Shown: positions 49,464 through 56,746 of the stretch, piece after piece
How positions within the stretch are numbered: position 1 is the first letter of the stretch
How the letters are laid out: each line of letters starts with the position of its first letter
Origin: Fimbriimonadales bacterium
GTDB taxonomy: Bacteria > Armatimonadota > Fimbriimonadia > Fimbriimonadales > GBS-DC
DNA: 64,000 nt
Assembly (NCBI GenBank): GCA_025998675.1
Contig: AP024673.1
Coordinates: forward strand, 1,701,221-1,765,220
Direction: 5' to 3'
Position numbers and translations under genes: made by a program
The notes under the pieces: model-generated
What the model was told of the DNA's origin: nothing
The model's input: only the letters and a program-made list of their open reading frames with translations
Database searches by the model: none

Positions 49464-50453
49464 GTGAACAGAGCGTGGCTTGCGGAGCCTGCGCCGGATC
49501 GCGATGTGGTGATTTCGGGGCGCGTGCGCCTGGCGCGGAACCTGCTGCACTATCCGTTCCCCCATCAGGCGGACTCCCAGCAGTTGCAGGCGATTGCCCA
49601 ACAGATTCGGGACGCGCTGGGGGCGCTGGGGCTGACCCATGCGATTGAACTCAGTTCGCTCAGCCTGCAGGCGCGCGCGCATCTGGTCGGCGCACGGGTG
49701 ATCAGCCCCGCGCTGCTGGAGGCGCAGCCGAATCGCTGGGCGCTGCTGAACGCCGACGGGAGCGTCGTCGCCGCCGTCAACGAGGAAGACCACCTGCGCC
49801 TGCAAATCACCTGCGCGGGCTGGCAGCCCGACCGCCTGCAGCGCGAGCTACTTCACTGGGAGCGCGCGCTGCAGGCGACGCCGCTGGTGTGGGCGCGCGC
49901 CCCGAAGCTGGGCTACCTGACCGCCTCGCCCATCAATCTTGGTTCGGGACTGCGGCTGGGGCTGCTGCTGCACCTGATGGGGCTGCAGCGCGCCCGACAG
50001 ATTACCCGCTGGCTGGAAGCGCTGCAGACGCTCGGCTGCCACACGCGCGGGCTGTATGGCGAGGGAAGCCTCGCCTTCGAGGGCTATGTGCAAATCTCGC
50101 TGCTGGGCAAGCATGACCCGCTGGACGAATTGCTGGCGCGGCTACGGGGCACGCTGCGCACGCTGATTGACGCCGAGCGCGAGGCGCGCGACCGAATCGA
50201 CCGCGACGCGCTGGAGGAGGAATGGCGCGAGTTGCAGGCGACGCTCCGCCACGCGGAAAGCCTCTCGTTGGGAACCACGCTGCGCGCGCTCGCCGTGTAC
50301 CGTATGCGCGGCATGCTGGGCGAAAACGCCGCGATGCGCGACGCAGCCGACCAGATGCTCTTCGAAGCGGCAGTCTACCCTCCGCCCGAACCCGAACACG
50401 CCGCCGCCGACCGCGCCGCATGGATGCGCGAACGCCTGTGGGGTAGTGAATAG
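49464..50453 (+). CDS. McsB-like protein-arginine kinase (variant)
   Basis: The 329-residue protein has the McsB/ATP:guanido phosphotransferase motifs SGRVRLARNLLHYPFP, NEEDHLRLQ and the signature loop GYLTASPINLGSGLRLG, then CHTRGLYGEGSLAFEGYVQIS. In typical McsB the loop reads CPTNxGT; here the Cys is Ser and Thr is Ser. McsB phosphorylates arginines that mark proteins for ClpCP in Firmicutes. The C-terminal ~100 residues are helical. The start is GTG at 49464, since TATTAT lies 7 nt upstream and the nearby ATG at 49460 is out of frame. No clpC, ctsR or mcsA is adjacent. Confidence 0.85.
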   Translation: MNRAWLAEPAPDRDVVISGRVRLARNLLHYPFPHQADSQQLQAIAQQIRDALGALGLTHAIELSSLSLQARAHLVGARVISPALLEAQPNRWALLNADGSVVAAVNEEDHLRLQITCAGWQPDRLQRELLHWERALQATPLVWARAPKLGYLTASPINLGSGLRLGLLLHLMGLQRARQITRWLEALQTLGCHTRGLYGEGSLAFEGYVQISLLGKHDPLDELLARLRGTLRTLIDAEREARDRIDRDALEEEWRELQATLRHAESLSLGTTLRALAVYRMRGMLGENAAMRDAADQMLFEAAVYPPPEPEHAAADRAAWMRERLWGSE

Positions 50454-50473
50454 GGGGCAAAGGGGAGGAATTA

Positions 50474-50621
50474 ATACCAACCTGCTAATCATAGTTCGCA
50501 AAACGGCGACTTATGGAGTGCGGAAGCGGAGCTTCCGCGCATGCTGAAGCTGCGCTTCAGCACTCCATAGTAGCAGGGCGCGTGCGAGGCAATTAACGAA
50601 CTCTGACTGCGCAGCTGGTAT
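50474..50621. repeat. Palindromic element C (148 bp) with GGAGTGC core
   Basis: It has the termini of elements A and B (ATACCAACCTGC, with AGTTCGCAAA inside; right end CGAACTCTGACTGCGCAGC then TGGTAT) but the core is the GGAGTGC three-way-junction repeat (50515-50566) instead of the CCCTCACCCC hairpins. No coding capacity. Confidence 0.85.
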
Positions 50622-50659
50622 TAGCCAACTGCGCCTGTTGACGCCCGCACCTGCGAAAA

Positions 50660-50689
50660 CGCCCCTCCCCAGTCGATTGGGAAGGGGCG
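50660..50689 (-). terminator. Hairpin after the DUF6263-like gene
   Basis: CGCCCCTCCCCA pairs with TGGGAAGGGGCG around GTCGAT with one mismatch. Read on the minus strand it is followed by TTTTCGCAGG, and it lies about 30 bp past the stop at 50720. Confidence 0.65.
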
Positions 50690-50719
50690 GATAAATGGGT
50701 CAGCCGTGTGATAAACGCG

Positions 50720-51412
50720 TTATTTCACCAGCTCCATCTTCAGCGTGCCATCGATGGGCATCGGCGCGCCTTCCACCTGCCAGCCCTTGATCTGCATCTC
50801 GGACTTGACCAGCATGCCCGTTTTGGGATCAATCCAGACATGCCCGGAGCCCGAGAACCCCTCGCCCTCTTTGGCGTTGACCGCGCGTACAGAGACTTTT
50901 ACCTTCACCGACTCTATGTCGGCAACCTTCTCGGTTCCAACCAGCTCGTAGGTCGTCTCGATATCGGGCGAGCCGTTCTGCCCCTTCGTCGTGTTGCTCC
51001 ACTTATCGCCCACTTTCACGGGTTTATCGGGGAAGAAGGTGCTGGATGCGTTCGTGGGGAGCGGTCCCTGTGCATTTTCCATTTTGGCAATCTCACCATT
51101 AGGCTTGTAGGTCATCTTGGTCGCTGGAGGCGCGGGCTGGGGCATCTCCTGGTCGCCGAACTTGATAATCAGCTCGCCCGACGCGGATTCCACCTCCACA
51201 TTCCCGTTTTCCTCGACCTTCAGCACCTTGTTGGTGACAGTGGTGGTCGCCAGCAGGTTTTGTCCCCCGAAGTCGATCTCCATGGTCATGCGGTACTTGA
51301 ATGTGTCGCCCTCTTTGACATTCAGCTTGAGGGTGTATTCCTGCGAGGTTGCCGCGTTCAGACTCATCAGCGCGCACGCGGTTAGCAGCGTTGCTCGAAA
51401 CACTCGTCTCAT
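50720..51412 (-). CDS. Secreted DUF6263-like protein
   Basis: The 230-residue protein has a signal peptide (MRRVFRATLLTACALMSLNAA) followed by a beta-rich body with LKLNVKEGDTFKYRMTMEI, FFPDKPVKVGDKWSNTTKG, GHVWIDPKTGMLVKSEMQIKG. This layout of a 'KEGDTF-Y' opener, 'KVGDKW' centre and 'DPKTGMLVKSE' end fits DUF6263. Function unknown. The ATG has AGGAGG upstream and a TATAAT box about 37 nt away. It shares the divergent promoter region with bcp. Confidence 0.8.
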   Translation of the reverse strand: MRRVFRATLLTACALMSLNAATSQEYTLKLNVKEGDTFKYRMTMEIDFGGQNLLATTTVTNKVLKVEENGNVEVESASGELIIKFGDQEMPQPAPPATKMTYKPNGEIAKMENAQGPLPTNASSTFFPDKPVKVGDKWSNTTKGQNGSPDIETTYELVGTEKVADIESVKVKVSVRAVNAKEGEGFSGSGHVWIDPKTGMLVKSEMQIKGWQVEGAPMPIDGTLKMELVK

Positions 51413-51448
51413 CGGTTTTGCCTCCTGTTGCGCACCTGGCGCGGCGCG

Positions 51449-51454
51449 ATTATA
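51449..51454 (-). promoter_or_regulatory. TATAAT -10 box of the DUF6263-like gene
   Basis: TATAAT on the minus strand lies 36 nt before the ATG at 51412; the leader carries AGGAGG. Confidence 0.6.
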
Positions 51455-51467
51455 CCCAACCAGTCGG

Positions 51468-51473
51468 TATAAT
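51468..51473 (+). promoter_or_regulatory. TATAAT -10 box for leaderless bcp
   Basis: TATAAT ends 9 nt before the ATG at 51483 with no SD; it lies back-to-back with the minus-strand TATAAT, 13 bp away. Confidence 0.65.
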
Positions 51474-51482
51474 TGGCATGCT

Positions 51483-51977
51483 ATGGCTATCCTAACGAAT
51501 GGTTCGATGGCGCCCGACTTCAGCCTTCCCGATCAGCATGGCAACACGGTTCGCCTGAGCGACTATCGGGGGCGGTGGGTCGTGCTGTATTTCTATCCGA
51601 AAGATATGACGCCGGGCTGCACACAGGAGGCGTGTTCGTTTCGCGATGTTCACGCGGACCTGGTGCAGGAGGGCGCGGTGGTGCTGGGCGTTAGCGCGGA
51701 CGATGTGCAGAGCCACCGCAAATTTGCCGATAAATATGAATTGCCGTTCCCGTTGCTGGCGGACACCGACCACACCGTGAGCGACGCCTACGGCGCGTGG
51801 CGCAAGAAGCACATGTACGGCAAGGAGTTCTGGGGCGTGGATCGCATCACCTACCTGATTGCGCCCGACGGAACCGTGCATCGGGCGTTCGCGAAGGTCA
51901 AACCCGCCACTCACGGCGATGAGGTGTTGACCGCCCTTCGACAGGCGAAACAGGATGAACTCAGTGGTGCTGATTGA
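51483..51977 (+). CDS. bcp: Thioredoxin-dependent peroxiredoxin, BCP family
   Basis: The enzyme reduces peroxides using thioredoxin. The 164-residue protein has the peroxidatic Cys46 in DMTPGCTQEACSF and a resolving Cys51 five residues on, as in classic BCP, plus GVSADDVQSHRKFADKY and FWGVDRITYLI. It overlaps the downstream ABC gene by 23 bp. Confidence 0.95.
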   Translation: MAILTNGSMAPDFSLPDQHGNTVRLSDYRGRWVVLYFYPKDMTPGCTQEACSFRDVHADLVQEGAVVLGVSADDVQSHRKFADKYELPFPLLADTDHTVSDAYGAWRKKHMYGKEFWGVDRITYLIAPDGTVHRAFAKVKPATHGDEVLTALRQAKQDELSGAD

Positions 51978-52671
51978 GGCGCACGAGGCGTCGCTGATTT
52001 ACCGCGACGGCGAGCGCGAGGTGCGCGCTGTCGATTCGGTGAGCCTGCAGGTGCGCCCCAGCGAGTTCGTGGGGATTGTGGGACCGTCAGGATCGGGCAA
52101 GAGTTCGCTGCTGTACCTCCTGAGCGGGCTGAAGTTGCCCACCCACGGCGCGGTGCGCTATCGCGGGCGGTGCTACACGCAGGCGTCCGACGCGGAGCGC
52201 AGCGCGATGCGGCGCGAGCGGTTCGGCTTCGTGTTCCAGCAGCCCTACCTGCTGGGCTACCTGACGGTGCTGGAGAATGTGGTGGTCGGCGCGCCTGATG
52301 TGCATGCCTATCGTGAGCGCGCGCTGTGGCTGCTGGAGCAGCTGGGACTGGCGGACAAAGCGCATCGCTACCCCTCCGCGCTGTCGGGCGGCGAGCGTCA
52401 GCGGGCGTGTGTGGCGCGCGCGTTGCTGATGGAGCCAGAGGTTATCTTCGCTGATGAACCCACCGCCGCGCTGGATCAGGCGACGGGGCTCCATGTGCTG
52501 GATTTGCTGGAGCAGCATCGCGGGAGCGGCGCGGTCGTGCTGGTCACGCACGATCCTCTGATGTTGCGCTACTGTGATACGGTCTACAGACTGCGTAATG
52601 GACAGGTGGAGTCGGTAGAGACGGCGCAGGGCAAGGTGCTGGAACGCGCCGCGCCGCCCAGAACGCAATAA
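51955..52671 (+). CDS. ABC transporter ATP-binding protein, LolD/MacB type
   Basis: The 238-residue ATPase has Walker A GPSGSGKSSLL, the Q-loop FVFQQPYLLGYLTVLENV, the signature LSGGERQR and Walker B VIFADEPTAALD. The pattern matches LolD/MacB/FtsE-type exporters. No permease gene is next to it; an orphan ATPase or a partner elsewhere is needed. Its start lies within bcp, so translation is probably coupled. Confidence 0.9.
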   Translation: MNSVVLIEAHEASLIYRDGEREVRAVDSVSLQVRPSEFVGIVGPSGSGKSSLLYLLSGLKLPTHGAVRYRGRCYTQASDAERSAMRRERFGFVFQQPYLLGYLTVLENVVVGAPDVHAYRERALWLLEQLGLADKAHRYPSALSGGERQRACVARALLMEPEVIFADEPTAALDQATGLHVLDLLEQHRGSGAVVLVTHDPLMLRYCDTVYRLRNGQVESVETAQGKVLERAAPPRTQ

Positions 52672-52828
52672 ACCCCATCGCGAGCCACCAGCCCGCGAGC
52701 GTCGCACCAGAAAGGTAGGGCGTGCCTGCTATGCCTGCAAATAGAACCGCGTTCACCCAGAGCCAGCGGTCGCGCAGGCGCGCCCCCAGCCACGCACACA
52801 GAATTGCCATACACACAAAGAAGAGCAT
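52544..52828 (-). CDS. Possible small membrane protein, antisense-overlapping the ABC gene
   Basis: The 94-residue frame starts MLFFVCMAILCAWLGARL and has three hydrophobic segments (LWVNAVLFAGIAGTPYLSGATL and LAGWWLAMGFIAFWAA). GGGGAGG lies 6 nt upstream of the ATG. Its last 128 bp overlap the 3' end of the ABC ATPase gene on the other strand. The C-terminus (PAPSLPTPPVHYAVCRPY), which lies in the overlap, looks less protein-like. The 52672-52999 gap contains no other gene. Confidence 0.5.
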   Translation of the reverse strand: MLFFVCMAILCAWLGARLRDRWLWVNAVLFAGIAGTPYLSGATLAGWWLAMGFIAFWAARRVPAPCPAPSLPTPPVHYAVCRPYHSSATSEDRA

Positions 52829-52999
52829 CACGAACCTCCCCGAACCGATTGTTCCACAAATGGCTCCAATTCCCCTGAATACGCGAAAATTCCCAGCGTT
52901 TGGCACAAAAGTTGCTGTAATAGGAGGTGGCATCGCCGACGCGCTGGCTTGCTCTGACAGTGCGCCGACGGGATGCCACACACTGCAAAGGAGGATACG

Positions 53000-53644
53000 A
53001 TGCGACGCATACTGTATTCGTTAGTGATGAGCGCGGCGCTCACTGCAGGGGCGCACGCCTGGACGGTTACGATTATCAACAGCTCGGGACAGCTGAACCC
53101 CGGCGCTGTGGCGACGAATGTGCCCGCGGTGGTGATTAACAACCCACTGCCTCAGGTCACTTTCCTGACGGCGGCGGGCGTGCCGAACCCGATACTGGTG
53201 GGCGACGGTACCAGCTTCACGAACGGTACCTTCAGCGCGACCTACTCGATTGCCCCGAACCCCGGACCTGCTAATCAGCTGACGGGCTTCAACTTCATCA
53301 TCGCGGGGTTCGTGCAGGGCGGCGCCCAGATTCAGTGGCAGAAGAAGGTTGTGCGCAACTCGGACAACGCGATTCTGTATCTGGATTCGGGCGTGATTAA
53401 CGGCTCTGGACTGGGCGGCAGCGACGGGGCGTTCAGCCTGAACATCACGGGCGTGCTGAGCCAGCCTGCGGACGATGTGACGGTCTACGAGAACTTCGTG
53501 CTGTTCGTCACGGGCGCGGCGCCGGGCGTTGACACGGCGTCGCTGTTGCTGGTGGAGCAGGACTGGGTGCCTGAGCCTGCGAGCCTGATTGCGCTGGGCG
53601 CGGGGCTGGCGGGTCTGATGGGGCTGCGCCGCCGCGTGCGCTAA
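53000..53644 (+). CDS. PEP-CTERM-anchored secreted protein
   Basis: The 214-residue protein has a signal peptide (MRRILYSLVMSAALTAGAHA) and a beta-rich body with repeated Asn/Gly motifs. The C-terminus VPEPASLIALGAGLAGLMGLRRRVR has the PEP motif, a hydrophobic stretch and a basic end, the sorting signal recognised by exosortases. It should be exported and processed. The exosortase gene is not in this window. The ATG has AAAGGAGG 6 nt upstream. Confidence 0.85.
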   Translation: MRRILYSLVMSAALTAGAHAWTVTIINSSGQLNPGAVATNVPAVVINNPLPQVTFLTAAGVPNPILVGDGTSFTNGTFSATYSIAPNPGPANQLTGFNFIIAGFVQGGAQIQWQKKVVRNSDNAILYLDSGVINGSGLGGSDGAFSLNITGVLSQPADDVTVYENFVLFVTGAAPGVDTASLLLVEQDWVPEPASLIALGAGLAGLMGLRRRVR

Positions 53645-53673
53645 CCGACGCGCATCACAGAGGTCAACCTGAG

Positions 53674-53700
53674 GGGCTGGCAACCGCGCCAGCCCTTTTT
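53674..53700 (+). terminator. Intrinsic terminator after the PEP-CTERM gene
   Basis: GGGCTGGC (53674-53681) pairs with GCCAGCCC (53688-53695), followed by TTTTT. Confidence 0.85.
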
Positions 53701-53715
53701 GCGTATTAACCCTTG

Positions 53716-54096
53716 ATGGCTGCCTCCGTTCACTGGGTGCTGTGGGACGGCGCGTGCGATTTCTGTGCGTGGTCGGTGGCGCGCCTGCGTCGACGCGATG
53801 TGCATGGGCGGTTCCGTATCGCGCCGTTCCAGAGCGCGCCGCCAGAGCTGCTGCAACGCACTTCGCTGAGCGCCCTGCGGCGCGGCGTGCATGTGATTAC
53901 CGCCGATGGGCGTGTGCTGCGCGGCGGACGCGCCGTGCTGTTTATTGGCGAGCAACTGGGCTACGGCTGGCTGACCCGCCCGCTGAGCCTGCCCCCGATG
54001 ATCTGGGCAGTAGAAGGGGTATACTGGGTCATTGCCCGATTGCGCGGCAAACTGAGCCGATGGCTACGCTTGAGCGAGACGGAATGCCCCCGATGA
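53716..54096 (+). CDS. DCC-family thiol-disulfide oxidoreductase-like protein (DUF393)
   Basis: The 126-residue protein has the DCC signature WDGACDFCAWSVARLRRRD, a CxxC-type pair (C14 and C17) in a thioredoxin-like fold, and the C-terminal WAVEGVYWVIARLRGKLSRW. Function in thiol exchange is inferred. TATTAA ends 6 nt before the ATG, so it may be leaderless. It overlaps the DUF2071 gene by ATGA. Confidence 0.85.
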   Translation: MAASVHWVLWDGACDFCAWSVARLRRRDVHGRFRIAPFQSAPPELLQRTSLSALRRGVHVITADGRVLRGGRAVLFIGEQLGYGWLTRPLSLPPMIWAVEGVYWVIARLRGKLSRWLRLSETECPR

Positions 54097-54824
54097 GCGA
54101 GCGTGAGTGGCGCCCTGTGCTGAGTATGCGCTGGAAGCACTTGCTGTTTGTTCACTGGCGCGTGCCCGCCGCGAGCCTGCGTCCGCTGATTCCTGAGCCG
54201 CTGCAGGTGGATACCTATGACGGCGCGGCGTGGGTGGGCTTTGTACCGTTCGTGATGGAGAGCGTGCGCCCCGTGTGGCTGCCGCCCATCCCCAGACTGC
54301 TCGACTTCCCAGAGGCGAATATCCGCACCTATGTGCGCTACGGCGAACAGCGCGGTGTATGGTTTTTCAGCCTGGACGCGGCGCATCGGCTGGGCGTGTG
54401 GGTCGCGCGACGATTCTGGAAACTGCCCTATTACCATGCCCGAATGGCGTGGGCGATGCCCGCGCCCAACGAGATAGCCTACACGACCCTCCGCCGCGCG
54501 CGTCCGCCGGCGTCTGCCCGCGTGCGCTACCGCTTCAGCGGCGAGCCGCGCGAGACCGAGCCGAACACGCTGGAGCATTTCCTAGTGGAGCGCTATGTGC
54601 TGTTCACGGCGCATCAGGGCGCGGTCTATCGCGGGGAGGTGGCGCATCTACCCTACGCCATTCAGCCCGCGCAGATTCTCGAGCTGGAGCAGACTCTGAC
54701 CGACGCGGCGGGGGTTGCGGTGCAGGGCGCGCCCGACTCGGCGTTTTACGCGCCGGGCTTCGGGGTGCTGGCGTCCGCCCTGCAGCCGCTGTCTATCGCC
54801 AACGCCACCGGGCGCGCGGGTTAG
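54093..54824 (+). CDS. DUF2071 (YqjF-like) protein
   Basis: The 243-residue protein has the family features MRWKHLLFVHWRVPAASLRPLIPEPLQVDTYDG, AWVGFVPFVMESVRP, FPEANIRTYVRYGEQRGVWFFSLDA and PNTLEHFLVERYVLF. Function unknown. The ATG at 54093 overlaps the stop of the DCC gene; ATGs at 54060 and 54084 in the same frame are alternatives. The pairing of DCC and DUF2071 genes suggests a shared, unknown role. Confidence 0.82.
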   Translation: MSEREWRPVLSMRWKHLLFVHWRVPAASLRPLIPEPLQVDTYDGAAWVGFVPFVMESVRPVWLPPIPRLLDFPEANIRTYVRYGEQRGVWFFSLDAAHRLGVWVARRFWKLPYYHARMAWAMPAPNEIAYTTLRRARPPASARVRYRFSGEPRETEPNTLEHFLVERYVLFTAHQGAVYRGEVAHLPYAIQPAQILELEQTLTDAAGVAVQGAPDSAFYAPGFGVLASALQPLSIANATGRAG

Positions 54825-54845
54825 CCGATGGGGTTTAATAGGGCT

Positions 54846-55964
54846 ATGCGCATGCGGCTGGGGTTGCTGACGGTGGCGTTGCTGGCGTTTGTCGCCTGCA
54901 GCGCGCCGCCCAAACGCACAACGACGGCGTCCGCGCCCCCTGCGCCTGCCGCCTCAGGCGCGCTGGAGCCTGCGCCGCAGGGCGCGCTTCAGGTCGCCTT
55001 TCTCGATGTCGGGCAGGGCGACAGCGCGCTGGTGAGCTTCCCCAACGGCAAGACGATGCTCATCGACGGCGGCGAGACCGATCAGGGCGTCGCGCTGGTG
55101 GGCAAACTGCGACGGCTGGGCGTGCAACAGATCGACTGGCTGGTCGCGACGCACCCCCACAGCGATCACATCGGCGGGCTTATCGCCGTGCTGAACGCCT
55201 TTCCCGTCGGCGAAGTGTGGGATATTGGCATGCCGTTCGAATCGCCTGTGTATCGCGATTTCCTGCTTGCGGCGCGGCGTGCGAAGTCGCCCAGCGGCGA
55301 ACGCCCCAGATTCCGCGTCGTGCGGCGAGGGCTGACACTGGAGCCTGCGCCGAATGTGCGCCTGAGTGTGCTGGCGCCCAGCGACCCGCTGCTGCAGGGC
55401 ACGCGCTCCGACCCGAACAACAACAGCCTCGTGCTGCGCATCGACGCGCCCGGCGGGAGTTTCCTGTTCACGGGCGATCTGGAGCGCGAGGGTAGGCGGC
55501 GTCTGTACGAATCGCGCCCCAACTTGCGCGCCGATGTGCTGAAAGTCGCCCACCACGGCGCGGAGAACGGCACTGACCGCGCCTTTCTGAATCGCGTGAA
55601 CCCAGCAGCGGCGGTAATCCCAGTCGGCGCAGGCAACCGCTACGGACACCCCCATCGCGAGACGCTTGCCCTGCTGCAGGGCAGGCGCGTGTACCGCACC
55701 GACCTGCATGGCGACATCGTGATGCGCCTGAACACGGACAGGAAACTCCAGATAACGACCACGCGCCGCCCGCCGACGCAGGCGACTGCTTCAGCGAAGC
55801 CTGCCCCGACGGTAGGCGCAGTCATCGGCAACCGCAATAGCAAGGTGTACCACACGCCCGACTGCAGCCAGCTGCCCAAGCCCGCCAACCAGCTTCGATT
55901 CCGCTCAGCGCGGGAGGCGGAACGGGCAGGCTACCGCCCGCACAAGTGCGTGCAGGGCGAGTAG
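54846..55964 (+). CDS. ComEC-like metallo-beta-lactamase-fold lipoprotein with C-terminal zinc-like domain
   Basis: The protein has ~372 residues. It starts with a lipoprotein signal (MRMRLGLLTVALLAFVACSA, lipobox VAC). The MBL fold shows LQVAFLDVGQGDSALVSFPNGKTMLIDGGE, ATHPHSDHIGGLIAVL, NNNSLVLRI and LKVAHHGAENGT, as in the ComEC hydrolase domain. The C-terminal ~45 residues (VIGNRNSKVYHTPDCSQLPKPANQ ... RPHKC) resemble the small Ada-like metal-binding fold of secreted nucleases. TTTAAT ends 6 nt before this ATG; an ATG at 54828 lies upstream. It is convergent with comEA. Confidence 0.82.
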   Translation: MRMRLGLLTVALLAFVACSAPPKRTTTASAPPAPAASGALEPAPQGALQVAFLDVGQGDSALVSFPNGKTMLIDGGETDQGVALVGKLRRLGVQQIDWLVATHPHSDHIGGLIAVLNAFPVGEVWDIGMPFESPVYRDFLLAARRAKSPSGERPRFRVVRRGLTLEPAPNVRLSVLAPSDPLLQGTRSDPNNNSLVLRIDAPGGSFLFTGDLEREGRRRLYESRPNLRADVLKVAHHGAENGTDRAFLNRVNPAAAVIPVGAGNRYGHPHRETLALLQGRRVYRTDLHGDIVMRLNTDRKLQITTTRRPPTQATASAKPAPTVGAVIGNRNSKVYHTPDCSQLPKPANQLRFRSAREAERAGYRPHKCVQGE

Positions 55965-55967
55965 TCG

Positions 55968-56681
55968 CTACTTCACCGTCACATAGGGACGCATATTCTC
56001 CAGCCGCTTCGCGCCGATGCCGTGAACCTCCAGCAGGTCGTCCACCGACTGAAACCTGCCGTGCGTCTGGCGGTACTCGATAATCCGCTGCGCCAGCACG
56101 GGACCGATGCCCGGAATGGCTTCCAGCTGCTCGGCGTCAGCGGTGTTGAGGTTGATGGGGAACTGGGGCGCGGCGGCAGTGGGTTTCGGCGCGCTGCGGG
56201 AGGCGCGGGACGCAGAATTGCTTGCAAGGGCAGGCGCGGGCGTTTCGCCCTTGCGCGGTACATGGATTTGCTGCCCGTCGTGAAGGGGCTCTGCGAGGTT
56301 GAGCGCGTCGAGGTCGGCGTGTTCGGTTGCGCCGCCTGCCTGCTCAATCGCGTCCGCGACGCGGCTGTCGGGCGCGAGGCGGTACACCCCTGCTTTTTTA
56401 ACCGCACCCGACACATGCACCACTGCCTCAGCAGGCGGCGATTCAGGGGCGACGGGCGACTCGGCGTTTGCAGGCGCGGCTTCGGGGTTGGGCGGCTGGG
56501 TGAGGTCAATCACTTCCGCCCCGCCCTGCGCGCCGACGCCTGCTGCTTGCAGCGGACTCCCTGCGCCGCTGCTGCGTCCCCAGCCATAGCCCAGCGTCCA
56601 CACCAGCGCGAGCGACGCCAGATAGACGCTAATCAGTGCAGCGCGCTCCTTTGGCGACAGCTTCTCCCAGACCGCATACAT
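55968..56681 (-). CDS. comEA: Competence protein ComEA (helix-hairpin-helix DNA-binding)
   Basis: ComEA binds DNA outside the cytoplasmic membrane during transformation. The 237-residue protein has one N-terminal membrane segment (AALISVYLASLALVWTLGYGWG), a Pro/Ala linker, an SLBB domain (VHVSGAVKKAGVYRLAPDSRVADAIEQAGG) and a final tandem HhH (INLNTADAEQLEAIPGIGPVLAQRIIEYRQTHG). The SD GAGGGG lies in the right arm of the upstream terminator hairpin. Confidence 0.95.
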   Translation of the reverse strand: MYAVWEKLSPKERAALISVYLASLALVWTLGYGWGRSSGAGSPLQAAGVGAQGGAEVIDLTQPPNPEAAPANAESPVAPESPPAEAVVHVSGAVKKAGVYRLAPDSRVADAIEQAGGATEHADLDALNLAEPLHDGQQIHVPRKGETPAPALASNSASRASRSAPKPTAAAPQFPINLNTADAEQLEAIPGIGPVLAQRIIEYRQTHGRFQSVDDLLEVHGIGAKRLENMRPYVTVK

Positions 56682-56684
56682 ACA

Positions 56685-56726
56685 AACTCCCCTCGCCAGA
56701 GCGATTCGCTCTGCGCGAGGGGAGTT
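56685..56726 (-). terminator. Terminator hairpin of the pseudopilin operon, overlapping the comEA SD
   Basis: AACTCCCCTCGC (56685-56696) pairs perfectly with GCGAGGGGAGTT (56715-56726), with an inner AGAGCG / CGCTCT stem. It lies 20 bp past the pseudopilin stop; its final arm (minus strand) contains the comEA SD, 5 nt from the comEA ATG. Confidence 0.8.
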
Positions 56727-56746
56727 CCTGCCAGATTTGGCGTCGC

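Noticed and set aside
49460-49648. ATG at 49460 as the McsB-like start
   Set aside because: It is out of frame with the conserved RVRLARN and NEEDHLR motifs; GTG at 49464 is in frame and correctly spaced from TATTAT.
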